A DNA stretch of 9,774 bases from Candidatus Eiseniibacteriota bacterium (GTDB lineage: Bacteria > Eisenbacteria > RBG-16-71-46 > SZUA-252): the NCBI GenBank assembly GCA_016880395.1, contig JAEHDN010000311.1, positions 1 to 9,774 on the forward strand, in the 5' to 3' direction. How positions within the stretch are numbered: position 1 is the stretch's first letter; every line of letters begins with the position of its first letter. Position numbers and translations under genes: made by a program. Positions 1-6,468 of the stretch are shown in pieces. Under the pieces are notes generated by a model, which saw nothing but the letters and a program-made list of their open reading frames with translations, ran no database searches and was not told the DNA's origin.

Positions 1-1
1 G

Positions 2-862
2 CTCGCGGTGTGGGAATCGAGCGACATCGATCTCCACGAGCTCGAGTTCGTCGAGAACACGGGCGGCGGGCTCTCGGTCAACGGCTCGGCGATCGCGATC
101 CGCGAATGCGCCTTCCTCCGCAACAAGGGCTACGCCGGCGGCGCCATCTCCCTCTATGAGTCGGTGACCATCTTCCCGGTCCGCAACTGCCGCTTCGAGG
201 ACAACCATGCCGACCCCGCGGCCGGTGGCGCCGTCTACGCCGACTCCTCGCAGCTCCTCCTGGCCGATTCGATGTTCCTGCGCAACACGTCCGCCCTGGC
301 CGGCGGCGCCGTCGCAGTGATGCGCGACGCGCGAGCGGCGATCTCCCGGTGCGTCTTCCAGGAGAACAGCTCGAAAGCGAGCGGCGCCCTCCATTCGGAC
401 GGTTCCATGCTCAACGTCGGCCTCTGCATCTTCGACCGGAACCAGGCGAAGGCCGCGGCCAGCGCCATCGGATACGTCCACCGGGCCCCCTCGGGCCTCA
501 ACCCCACGCTCGCGAACAACACCTTCTACCGGAACGCGTCCGGCGAAGCGGCGACCATCTGGGCGGAGGGCGCGTCGCCCGAGATCCGGAAGAACATCTT
601 CTCCCTTGGGAGCGGACAGCAGGTCACGATCGGGATCAAGAGCACGCCTCTCTACACATGCAACCTCATCCACGATCCGAGCGGCGCAGCGCTCGCGTCC
701 ATACCCTCGGTGGACACGCTGGTCGGGGACCCGCTCTTCTGCGATCCAGATCACCAGAACTTCAAGCTGCGGGACCTCTCCCCCGCCGCGCTCGCGGCAT
801 GCGGCACGATCGGCGCGCTCCCCAAGGGTTGCGCCAGCTTCAAGCTCGTCCCCAGCAAGTAG
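2..862 (+). CDS. Right-handed beta-helix repeat protein, 3' part (N-terminus outside window)
   Basis: The reading frame is open to the left edge, so the GTG at 8 is probably internal and the gene is cut by the window. The visible ~286 residues are a run of roughly 23-28-residue units carrying FxxN (FLRN, FEDN, FLRN, FQEN, FDRN, FYRN) alternating with GGA[IV] or SGAL. This pattern is shared with chlamydial PMP-type repeats and parallel beta-helix proteins. The end has the usual closing segment of secreted beta-helix proteins, with 'GDPLFCDP', 'NFKLRDLSPAALAACG' and 'GALPKGC'. A surface or secreted location and an adhesive or carbohydrate-related role are inferred from family; no catalytic residues are recognisable. 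No sorting domain (FlgD-like or autotransporter barrel) follows the helix. The stop is followed after 7 nt by a GC hairpin. Beta-helix fold is fairly sure, function unknown. Confidence 0.8.
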   Translation, partial: LAVWESSDIDLHELEFVENTGGGLSVNGSAIAIRECAFLRNKGYAGGAISLYESVTIFPVRNCRFEDNHADPAAGGAVYADSSQLLLADSMFLRNTSALAGGAVAVMRDARAAISRCVFQENSSKASGALHSDGSMLNVGLCIFDRNQAKAAASAIGYVHRAPSGLNPTLANNTFYRNASGEAATIWAEGASPEIRKNIFSLGSGQQVTIGIKSTPLYTCNLIHDPSGAALASIPSVDTLVGDPLFCDPDHQNFKLRDLSPAALAACGTIGALPKGCASFKLVPSK

Positions 863-869
863 CCATCCC

Positions 870-887
870 GGGCGCGCAGACGCGCCC
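870..887 (+). terminator. GC hairpin after the beta-helix gene
   Basis: A perfect 7-bp stem (GGGCGCG / CGCGCCC) with loop CAGA starts 7 nt after the stop codon of the beta-helix gene. There is no T-run behind it, so it is not a canonical intrinsic terminator. It could help 3'-end formation or RNA stability, which is an inference from position. Confidence 0.35.
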
Positions 888-940
888 ACCCCCACGCACA
901 ATCGGGAACCAGCCCTCCCCTCCTCCGGTAAACGGATGTG

Positions 941-959
941 GGGCCGGACGGTCCGGCCC
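941..959. promoter_or_regulatory. 19-bp palindrome ahead of the PDZ gene
   Basis: GGGCCGGAC-G-GTCCGGCCC is a perfect inverted repeat of 9 bp around one central base, ending 9 bp before the Shine-Dalgarno of the PDZ protein gene. It could be a dimeric repressor site or, as RNA, an 8-bp hairpin with a 3-nt loop (terminator without T-run). No recognisable -35/-10 pair is seen nearby. Chance is a real alternative in such GC-rich DNA. Confidence 0.35.
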
Positions 960-983
960 GTACTCTCCAAGGAGGTCGGAATC

Positions 984-1628
984 ATGAAACACTTCACCGC
1001 CCCCGTGCCGGCGGCGGGACTCCTAGCGGGGATGGTCTGCCTGGTCCTCGCGACCGGGCCCGCCTTCGCGCAGCGCGATGACGACGAGGACCAGGGCACC
1101 CCGATGCGGCACGAGGTGCGCGTGTACCAGGACGACGACGACAGCGGGCCGTCCGACAGCCGCGGCGGTTACCTGGGCGTTCGAGTCCAGGACATTACCC
1201 GCGATCTGCAGCGGGCCCGCGATCTCCCCAATACCCAGGGCGCGCTCATCAATCGTGTCGAGAGCGGCAGTCCGGCGGACCGGGCCGGCATCCGTCGCGG
1301 CGACGTCATCGTCCGCGTGGGTGGCAACGAGATCGACGATCCGTCCGAGCTGATCCGGACGATGCGCGGCGAGGATCCGGGCGCGCGTGTGTCGATCGTG
1401 GTGCTCCGGGACGGCGCCAGGAAGACCTTCCAGGTCACCCTGGCCAGCCGGCCAGCCGAGATGGACGTGCCTCCGGCGCCCGGCCGTGTTCCCGCGGGCG
1501 ATTACAGGGATCTGCAGCGACGGTTGACCACCCTCGAGGACCAGCAACGCAGGCTGGAAGCGGAGATCCGGGCGCTGCGCGAGGAACTTCGCGCCCGGAA
1601 CGGGGGCCGCGATCGCGACGACGACTGA
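984..1628 (+). CDS. Secreted PDZ-domain protein with C-terminal coiled coil
   Basis: The 214-residue product starts at the ATG preceded by a near-perfect Shine-Dalgarno (AAGGAGGT, 969-976, 7 nt spacing). Residues 1-29 form a signal peptide ending AFA|Q. A low-complexity acidic linker (about 31-58) follows. Residues 61-157 are a PDZ domain of the HtrA/Deg type, with the 'GGYLGV' carboxylate-binding loop, 'SPADRAGIRRGDVI', 'GNEIDD' and a closing 'FQVTLASRP'. Residues 174-205 have heptad-like Leu/Ile spacing (LQRRLTTLEDQQRRLEAEI), which predicts a coiled coil, and the tail ends in RDRDDD. No trypsin-like or other protease domain is present, so it is more likely a periplasmic adaptor or scaffold that binds protein C-termini than an enzyme. 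The partner is unknown. Domain call is strong, role is inferred. Confidence 0.85.
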   Translation: MKHFTAPVPAAGLLAGMVCLVLATGPAFAQRDDDEDQGTPMRHEVRVYQDDDDSGPSDSRGGYLGVRVQDITRDLQRARDLPNTQGALINRVESGSPADRAGIRRGDVIVRVGGNEIDDPSELIRTMRGEDPGARVSIVVLRDGARKTFQVTLASRPAEMDVPPAPGRVPAGDYRDLQRRLTTLEDQQRRLEAEIRALREELRARNGGRDRDDD

Positions 1629-1641
1629 CGGCTCCTAGTGA

Positions 1642-1707
1642 GCGGGCGGACCGGCCGGGGGCCCTGGCCCAAAAACAAACCTCGGTACGGCCGCCCGCAT
1701 GTTTTTT
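1642..1707 (+). terminator. Structured terminator-like region after the PDZ gene
   Basis: GCGGGCGG (1642-1649) can pair perfectly with CCGCCCGC (1691-1698). A second short helix (ACCG with CGGT, across a bulge) extends it, and six T follow at 1702-1707. The enclosed part also contains GC-rich self-complementary sequence (GGGCCCTGGCCC-like). It begins 13 nt after the PDZ stop. The loop is longer than in a standard intrinsic terminator, so this is a moderate call. Confidence 0.4.
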
Positions 1708-1729
1708 GCAGGAAGCACACGGTGCGGGG

Positions 1730-1758
1730 TTGGAGGCTCGGAAGGGGTGTGCTAAAAT
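1730..1758 (+). promoter_or_regulatory. Candidate sigma70-type promoter with extended -10
   Basis: TTGGAG (1730-1735) and TAAAAT (1753-1758) are separated by exactly 17 bp, and the -10 is preceded by TGC, giving the extended -10 form TGnTAAAAT. The -10 matches the consensus at 5 of 6 bases; the -35 is weaker at 3 of 6. It lies in the most AT-rich stretch of the window, 148 bp upstream of the S11 peptidase start, and would start RNA near 1765. Confidence 0.45.
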
Positions 1759-1835
1759 TGGGTTTGCTGGACACTCCACGGCTCCATGTTGCAATTTTCC
1801 GCTACACATCGGCCTGCCCAGTCCGATAACCCTGG

Positions 1836-1861
1836 AGAGGGCAAGCGCTTGTCCTCTTTTT
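1836..1861 (+). terminator. Intrinsic-terminator-like hairpin inside the S11 gene leader
   Basis: A 9-bp stem (1836-1844 with 1849-1857, one G-U pair) closes a GCGC loop and runs into five T (1857-1861). It sits about 70-95 nt downstream of the presumed start of transcription and 44 nt upstream of the S11 start codon. It therefore cannot serve the upstream PDZ gene in a usual way and instead suggests attenuation of the S11 gene, or the 3' end of a short RNA of roughly 97 nt. Confidence 0.45.
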
Positions 1862-1905
1862 CCGCCTTTGCAGACAGGGAGACCACGGATGAGGGCCAAC
1901 CAACG

Positions 1906-2937
1906 ATGACGCCACCGCTTACAATCCATCGCGCCGCGCTGTCCCTGACGATCGCCCTGCTGGTGGACGGAGCCGCCTTGACCGGGGCCTGGGCCCAGGA
2001 GGCCCCGATTCCGGTCGGTCCGGCCGCTCCAACCGTCACCGTCCCCGATGTGTCCACTCAGACACATGTCTCCGCCACCACCCATCGGAAGCGCCGTCGG
2101 AGCGCGCGTTACCGGGCACGCCGGCGGCACGCACGGGCCCCCCTCCGGCTTCCGGCGGTCACCCCGTACGGCATCCCCCGCCTCCACGTGAAGGCGGCCT
2201 ACGTGTTCGACGCCACCAACAACCGGGTCCTCTTCCAGAAGAACTCGGAGCAGGTCCTCCCGATCGCGAGCCTGACGAAGCTCACGACCGCGATGGTTTT
2301 CCTGAGTACCAGCCCGGAATGGGACCGGGTGATCGAGATGGTCCCGGAGGACATCAAGAACTCGAGCCGCACGCGCATCCGCGCGCACGAGGAGATCACG
2401 GTCCGCGATCTCTTTCATGCCGCGATCATGTCGTCGGACAATGCGGCCACCAAGGCGCTCGTCCGCACGTGCGGGGTTCCGTACAACGAATTCATCTTCC
2501 GCATGAACCTGCTGGCCGACTCCCTGGGCCTCGCGGGCACGCACTTCGTGGAGCCGACCGGGCTCAACGAGCGGAACGTCTCGACGGCGCAGGACCTGGC
2601 GCGGATCCTCTGGACCGCCACGCAGAGCCCGGTGATCCAGGCGATCATGCAGAAGACCGATTACACGTTCGTAAGCAACCGGAAGCTCCACCAGCTCGTC
2701 AACACCAACCGGCTCCTCCGCAGCCAGTGGCAGATCACGGGCGGCAAGACCGGCTTCATCCGCGAGGCGGGCTACTGCCTGGCCACCAAGGTGAAGTCGC
2801 CCAGCGGTGCGGACATCACGGCCATCGTCCTGGGCGCTCCGAGCAACGCCCTCCGCTTCGCCGAGGCGAGGCGGATCCTGGACTGGACCTTCCGGTTCGG
2901 TCTCACGCGGACCGAGACGACCCCGGAGAGCGACTAG
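1906..2937 (+). CDS. Serine D-Ala-D-Ala carboxypeptidase-like protein (peptidase S11, PBP5/6-like)
   Basis: The enzyme would trim the terminal D-Ala from peptidoglycan stem peptides in the periplasm. The full S11 active-site set is present in the 343-residue product: SxxK as S122-L-T-K125, SxN as S177-D-N179, and KTG at 281-283 within ITGGKTGF. I chose the ATG at 1906 because it opens directly into a signal peptide (about 1-30, ending AWA|Q) and has GAGGG 10 nt upstream. An ATG at 1786 in the same frame would add 40 polar residues and would place the terminator-like hairpin inside the gene. Residues 60-80 are strikingly Arg-rich (RKRRR, RYRARRRHAR), between signal and domain. The protein ends about 60 residues after KTG, so it lacks the PBP5 C-terminal domain and membrane-anchoring helix. 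The next gene is another wall hydrolase. Family is near certain; exact substrate inferred. Confidence 0.93.
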   Translation: MTPPLTIHRAALSLTIALLVDGAALTGAWAQEAPIPVGPAAPTVTVPDVSTQTHVSATTHRKRRRSARYRARRRHARAPLRLPAVTPYGIPRLHVKAAYVFDATNNRVLFQKNSEQVLPIASLTKLTTAMVFLSTSPEWDRVIEMVPEDIKNSSRTRIRAHEEITVRDLFHAAIMSSDNAATKALVRTCGVPYNEFIFRMNLLADSLGLAGTHFVEPTGLNERNVSTAQDLARILWTATQSPVIQAIMQKTDYTFVSNRKLHQLVNTNRLLRSQWQITGGKTGFIREAGYCLATKVKSPSGADITAIVLGAPSNALRFAEARRILDWTFRFGLTRTETTPESD

Positions 2938-2950
2938 TTTGCCGCCGGCC

Positions 2951-3007
2951 CCTGGATGCGAACCGTTGCGCGCATCCCGGGGGCGGCTCGTACCCGACGC
3001 ATCCAGG
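2951..3007 (+). promoter_or_regulatory. Inverted repeats with two alternative pairings before the M23 gene
   Basis: CCTGGATGCG (2951-2960) pairs perfectly over 10 bp with CGCATCCAGG (2998-3007). The inner part, GGATGCG (2954-2960), can instead pair over 7 bp with CGCATCC at 2971-2977. The two hairpins exclude each other. The distal arm ends 3 nt before the chosen GTG start of the M23 gene and would cover its weak ribosome-binding region. This could be a translational control element; if the gene really starts upstream, it would be coding sequence. Confidence 0.35.
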
Positions 3008-3010
3008 CCC

Positions 3011-4480
3011 GTGCGGCTCGCTCGCGCGGGCCTCGGCGTCGCCGCAGGAATCCTCGTCGCGCTCGCGCCACACCATGCCACGGCCGGCGCTCCCGCTGAG
3101 CCCGAGGACGCTGCCGTCCCCATCGCGGGCGCCTTCGTCTATCCAGTGGGCGACGAGCTCGACTACACGCGCCCCCGGCCCGGGGACGCGAACGGCTACT
3201 ACATCTCCGACCCCTACCTCGCGCGGCGCGGCTCGAAGGGCCAGCGTATGCACCGCGGCATCGACCTCTCGAACGGAAGCGGCGGCGCCCCCGTCCATGC
3301 GATCGCGTCGGGAGTCGTGGTGGTCGCCGACGGGAACGCCCTCGTCAAGACGAGGCGGAAGGTGAAGGCCAAGACCACCAAGGTGGTGAAGGGCAAGCGC
3401 GTCACCAAGACGACCTGGAAGTGGAAGACATCCTGGACGTGGCGCACCGGGTGGGGCAACTACGTCGTCCTCAAGCACACGCTCCCGTCGGGAGAGAGCG
3501 TCTATTCCCTCTACGCACACCTGAAGGCGAAGTCCGTGGCCGTCGCTCCGGGCGAGATCGTCGCGGCGGGTGAGACGATCGGGCAGGTCGGCCGGTCCGG
3601 CCGCGCCAGCTCGCCTCACCTGCACCTCGAGATCCGGAAGAACGTCCCCGCGGACTCGGACGAGCGGGGCGAGGAGGAGGCCGGGCCCGAGCCGACCGTG
3701 CAGGACCGGACCTTCGCGCTCCTCGCCACGGTGGATCCCATGCAGTTCCTCGAGGCGCACGTCCGCAAGTTCGAGGACCTCGAGCCAGGATCGTGGGAAG
3801 CCCGCTACGCACTGGCGGCATGCCGGGACGGGCTCGCCGCGCCCGACGAGTCCCGGTTCGATCCCGACGGCTCGGTCGAGCGCGGGGAGTTCTACCGCTC
3901 GCTCGTGCTCGCGTTCCACCTGAGCACCGCCTTCCCCACCGGGGACTGGTCCTCGACCGTCGCGGCGCTGGTCGGCGCGGGCGTGCTCGACGACGAAACC
4001 GCTCAGGCCCAGAAGTCGAACGACAAGGTGACCCAGTCCGACGCGCTCGAGATCCTGCTCCGCTGCCTGGAGCGCCACACCGCGCGGGCACGAAATCTCG
4101 CGGTGCTCGATCCCATGCAGGTCTGCCTCGACTTCAATCGGCGCTTCGCCGGGAACCAGGCGGCCCGGGCAGCCGCGGCGAAAGCCAGGACCGCCGCGGC
4201 CCGCGAGACCGAGGCCAGACGAAAGGCGGAAGCAACCCGCGTCGCACGCGCCCGCAAGGCCGCGAAAGCGGCGGGGAAGACATCCCGGGTGAAGGCTCGT
4301 CCCGTGCACCCGGTCGCCCCGGTCCCGATCCTCGATCCCGGCTTCGAGGCGCTCTCGCAGTCGAAGAAGAGCCTGACCCGCGCCGAGGGCTGCCTCCTCC
4401 TCGCGAGCGCGCTCCGCGCGCGATCCGAGCGCATGTCCGCGCTCCAGCGCGCCGCGATCCGGGTCGCCCAGTCGGGATAG
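3011..4480 (+). CDS. Secreted M23 metallopeptidase with SLH-like repeats
   Basis: This is a predicted zinc peptidoglycan endopeptidase (LytM/lysostaphin family), 489 residues. The GTG at 3011 gives an ideal signal peptide (MRLARAG..., cleavage near ATA|GA, about 26). A TTG at 2939 would add 24 residues with no hydrophobic content. M23 zinc and catalytic residues are present: H81 and D85 (HRGID), H170 (YAH), and H203/H205 (HLHLEI). Between the first two core strands (about 109-148) is an insertion very rich in Lys, Thr and Trp (KVKAKTTKVVKGKR, TTWKWKTSWTW). Residues 254-303 and 311-355, and less clearly 440-475, resemble S-layer homology repeats (FEDL..SW...YAL, FDPDGSVERGEF; SLTRAEG). The last repeat is split off by an Ala/Arg/Lys-rich stretch (383-430). 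SLH would tether it to the wall. It begins 73 bp after the S11 gene. M23 is strong; SLH is my reading of the pattern. Confidence 0.88.
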   Translation: MRLARAGLGVAAGILVALAPHHATAGAPAEPEDAAVPIAGAFVYPVGDELDYTRPRPGDANGYYISDPYLARRGSKGQRMHRGIDLSNGSGGAPVHAIASGVVVVADGNALVKTRRKVKAKTTKVVKGKRVTKTTWKWKTSWTWRTGWGNYVVLKHTLPSGESVYSLYAHLKAKSVAVAPGEIVAAGETIGQVGRSGRASSPHLHLEIRKNVPADSDERGEEEAGPEPTVQDRTFALLATVDPMQFLEAHVRKFEDLEPGSWEARYALAACRDGLAAPDESRFDPDGSVERGEFYRSLVLAFHLSTAFPTGDWSSTVAALVGAGVLDDETAQAQKSNDKVTQSDALEILLRCLERHTARARNLAVLDPMQVCLDFNRRFAGNQAARAAAAKARTAAARETEARRKAEATRVARARKAAKAAGKTSRVKARPVHPVAPVPILDPGFEALSQSKKSLTRAEGCLLLASALRARSERMSALQRAAIRVAQSG

Positions 4481-4483
4481 ACC

Positions 4484-5782
4484 TTGCTCCTGTCGCGCGC
4501 CGAAGGGGTGCACGTTTGGGACGCCGACGGACGGCGCTACCTCGACGCGACCTCCGGCGCCTTCTGCGCCCAGCTCGGCTACTCGCGTCCCGACCTCGTC
4601 CTCGCCATGACCGAGGCCGCGTCCCGGCTGCCTCACGCGCGCCCGTCCCTCGCCGAGGGGGAGGAGACCGCAGCCTACCGGCGTGAGCTGCTCGCCCGGG
4701 CCGGCGCTCCGTTCACCCGCGTCGTGCTCACGTCATCGGGGAGCGAGGCGGTGGACGTCGCGCTCAAGATCGCCCACCGCTACCAGGTCGCGTCGGGGCG
4801 CCCCGAGCGCCATCGCGTGCTCTCGCTTGCCGGCCACTACCACGGACAGACCCTCGCCGCGCTCGACGTGACCGGGTGGGAGGTGCGGCGCGCCCCCTAC
4901 GCCGATCGCCTCGGGCCGCGGCGCTCGGGCCCTGCCGCCTTCTGCCGCCGCTGCTTCCGCTCGCTTGTCTATCCCGATTGCCGTCTCGCGTGCGCCGATG
5001 CGGCGGTGGAGGAGCTGCCCGCGGCTGTGATCCTCGAAACGGTCCCCGCCGCGGGTCTCGGCGCGCCGATCCCGCCCCCCGGGTATCTCGCGCGCATGCG
5101 CACCCTCTGTCACGGCGCAGGGGCGCTCTGGATCGCCGACGAGGTCCTGACGGGATTCGGGCGCACGGGGGACCTCTTCGCGTGGAAGCGGCTGGTCACG
5201 CGCGTCGACGCCTCGGGAGCGGCGCCGGACCGGGACGCGATTCCCGATCTCGTCGTCTTCGGAAAAGGGGCGGGAGCGGGCTATGCGCCGCTCGGGGGCG
5301 TCCTCCTCGCGGACCGGGTCGTGCGCGCGCTCGAGCCGGATGGCTTCGCGCACCACCAGACGTACGGCGGGAACCCGATCGCCGCCGCGGTGGGACGGGC
5401 CGTGCTCCGCGCGCTCGTGGACGAGGGCGTGATGGAGCGCGTCCGTGCGCGCGAGGCCAGGATCGAGGACCTCATGCGCTCCCTCGATGTGGAGCCCGGT
5501 GTGTTCGACGTGCGCGGCCTGGGGTTCCTCTGGGGAGTGGAGCTGGCGCAGGACGAGGCGGGAACGCCGTTCGCTCGCGCGAAGCGGGTCGCGGAGCGCG
5601 CGCTCGAGGAGTGCCGCGAGCGCGGGATGCTCGTGCACGCATCAACCGGCTGTGCGGGCGGCGATGCGGGGGACCTGATCCTCGTGGCGCCGCCCCTCGT
5701 CGCGGAGGACGAGGCGCTCGAGGAGATGGCGGCGACGCTTCGAGCCGCGCTCGCAGCTACTTCCCTGGCCGGTACGCGATGA
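4484..5782 (+). CDS. Class III PLP-dependent aminotransferase
   Basis: A fold-type I transaminase, 432 residues. Landmarks in order: 'GVHVWDADGRRYLD' near the N-terminus, SSGSEAVD (84-91) for the PLP phosphate, HYHGQT (118-123), D219 in IADEVLTGFGRTG for the pyridine nitrogen, the Schiff-base lysine K261 in FGKGAGAGYAPLGG, and QTYGGNP (292-298). Cys154, 157, 166 and 170 form a CxxC...CxxxC cluster, which from memory is typical of one subgroup of class III enzymes related to BioA and omega-transaminases and may bind a metal. Substrate cannot be told. The start must lie after the in-frame TAG of the M23 gene (4478-4480). TTG 4484 is the first option and leaves an N-terminus about 10-15 residues shorter than usual relatives, with no strong Shine-Dalgarno. 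Its 3' end overlaps the convergent DUF190 gene by 26 bp. Family sure; amino donor and acceptor unknown. Confidence 0.92.
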   Translation: MLLSRAEGVHVWDADGRRYLDATSGAFCAQLGYSRPDLVLAMTEAASRLPHARPSLAEGEETAAYRRELLARAGAPFTRVVLTSSGSEAVDVALKIAHRYQVASGRPERHRVLSLAGHYHGQTLAALDVTGWEVRRAPYADRLGPRRSGPAAFCRRCFRSLVYPDCRLACADAAVEELPAAVILETVPAAGLGAPIPPPGYLARMRTLCHGAGALWIADEVLTGFGRTGDLFAWKRLVTRVDASGAAPDRDAIPDLVVFGKGAGAGYAPLGGVLLADRVVRALEPDGFAHHQTYGGNPIAAAVGRAVLRALVDEGVMERVRAREARIEDLMRSLDVEPGVFDVRGLGFLWGVELAQDEAGTPFARAKRVAERALEECRERGMLVHASTGCAGGDAGDLILVAPPLVAEDEALEEMAATLRAALAATSLAGTR

Positions 5783-6092
5783 CCTGGACGCGCTCCAAGG
5801 TGACCAGTCCGTCCGCGACCATCTCATCGAGCAGCGGCAGGAACGCCTCGATCCTGTCGGCGCGGTCCGCGATCTCGATGACGATCGGAAGATCCTCGCT
5901 CAGCCTCAGCACTTTGGCCGTGTGGATGCGGCTCTTGGCCCCGAAACCCATGAGCCCGCGAAGCACCGTCGCGCCGGCCCGGCCGGCCTCGCGCGCGCGC
6001 AACACGAGCGCCTCGTAGAGCGAGCGGCCGTGCCAGCGGTCCGCCTCGCCGACGAAGATCCTGAGAAGCTGTCCCTCCCCCTCGAGCTTCAC
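5757..6092 (-). CDS. DUF190 (PII-like) protein, partner of crcB
   Basis: The 111-residue product is a close fit to the DUF190 family over its full length: 'GQLLRIFVGEADRWHG', 'LYEALVLRAREAG', the signature ATVLRGLMGFG (41-51), 'SRIHTAK', and 'DLPIVIEIAD' leading into 'FLPLLDEMV'. The family has a GlnB/PII-like ferredoxin fold and is often encoded beside fluoride channels; its biochemical role is not established. The GTG start lies 1 nt after the crcB stop, with GAGGA in the crcB end as ribosome-binding site, so translation is probably coupled to crcB. An ATG just upstream is out of frame. The 3' end overlaps the aminotransferase gene tail-to-tail by 26 bp. Assignment is very secure. Confidence 0.95.
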   Translation of the reverse strand: MKLEGEGQLLRIFVGEADRWHGRSLYEALVLRAREAGRAGATVLRGLMGFGAKSRIHTAKVLRLSEDLPIVIEIADRADRIEAFLPLLDEMVADGLVTLERVQVIAYRPGK

Positions 6093-6093
6093 C

Positions 6094-6468
6094 TCATATC
6101 CTCATGGCCGCGACGTGGCCGCCCCACACGGCGGCCAGCCCCAGCACGGCGTGGAGCGCGAGGTTCGTGGCCCCGCGCCATGGATCACCCGCCCGCGCCA
6201 GCTCGAACGTCTCGTAGGCGAGAGCGGAGAACGTCGTGAATCCGCCGCAGAAGCCGATCAGGAGCGCGCTCCTCCAGAGCGGGGACGCGCCCGCGCGCTC
6301 CAGCATCCAGGTAGCGAGGAAGCCAACGGCGAAGCTTCCGAGCACGTTGACCGTGAGGGTGCCGTATGGGAACGTTCCTCCCGAGGCGCGCTGCACGAGG
6401 CCCTGGAGGCCGTAGCGCGCCAGGGTGCCGACGAACCCGAGCACGCCGATCAGGAGCGCCTGGAGCAT
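6094..6468 (-). CDS. crcB: CrcB/Fluc fluoride ion channel
   Basis: CrcB (Fluc) proteins are small four-helix membrane proteins that form dual-topology dimers and let fluoride leave the cytoplasm. This 124-residue product has the usual length and all family landmarks: 'GVLGFVGTLARYGLQ' at the N-terminus, GTLTVNVLGSFAVGF (36-50) with the conserved Asn41, and GFCGGFTTFS (72-81) containing the Phe pair F77/F80 that lines the ion path. I chose ATG 6468 because relatives begin just there (MLxALLIGxLGxxxR); a TTG at 6504 would add 12 polar residues. No Shine-Dalgarno is visible before ATG 6468. It heads a two-gene unit with DUF190. No fluoride riboswitch is recognisable upstream, where the divergent lipoprotein gene starts instead. 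Confidence 0.95.
   Translation of the reverse strand: MLQALLIGVLGFVGTLARYGLQGLVQRASGGTFPYGTLTVNVLGSFAVGFLATWMLERAGASPLWRSALLIGFCGGFTTFSALAYETFELARAGDPWRGATNLALHAVLGLAAVWGGHVAAMRI

Noticed and set aside
1786..1905. Upstream ATG start for the S11 peptidase
   Set aside because: It would put 40 polar residues before the signal peptide and make the terminator-like hairpin coding.
1435..3123. Long open frame antisense to the PDZ, leader and S11 region
   Set aside because: It crosses two real genes and a structured intergenic region, shows no recognisable domain, and has low-complexity composition.
2903..4636. Long open frame antisense to the M23 and aminotransferase genes
   Set aside because: Its translation is Arg/Gly/Pro-rich without domains, and it lies over genes with clear active-site motifs; it is a shadow of GC-rich codon use.
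3011..5782. M23-aminotransferase fusion by readthrough of TAG 4478-4480
   Set aside because: The two frames are the same and only one codon separates the stop from TTG 4484, but a secreted hydrolase joined to a cytoplasmic PLP enzyme makes no sense, and no readthrough signal is seen.
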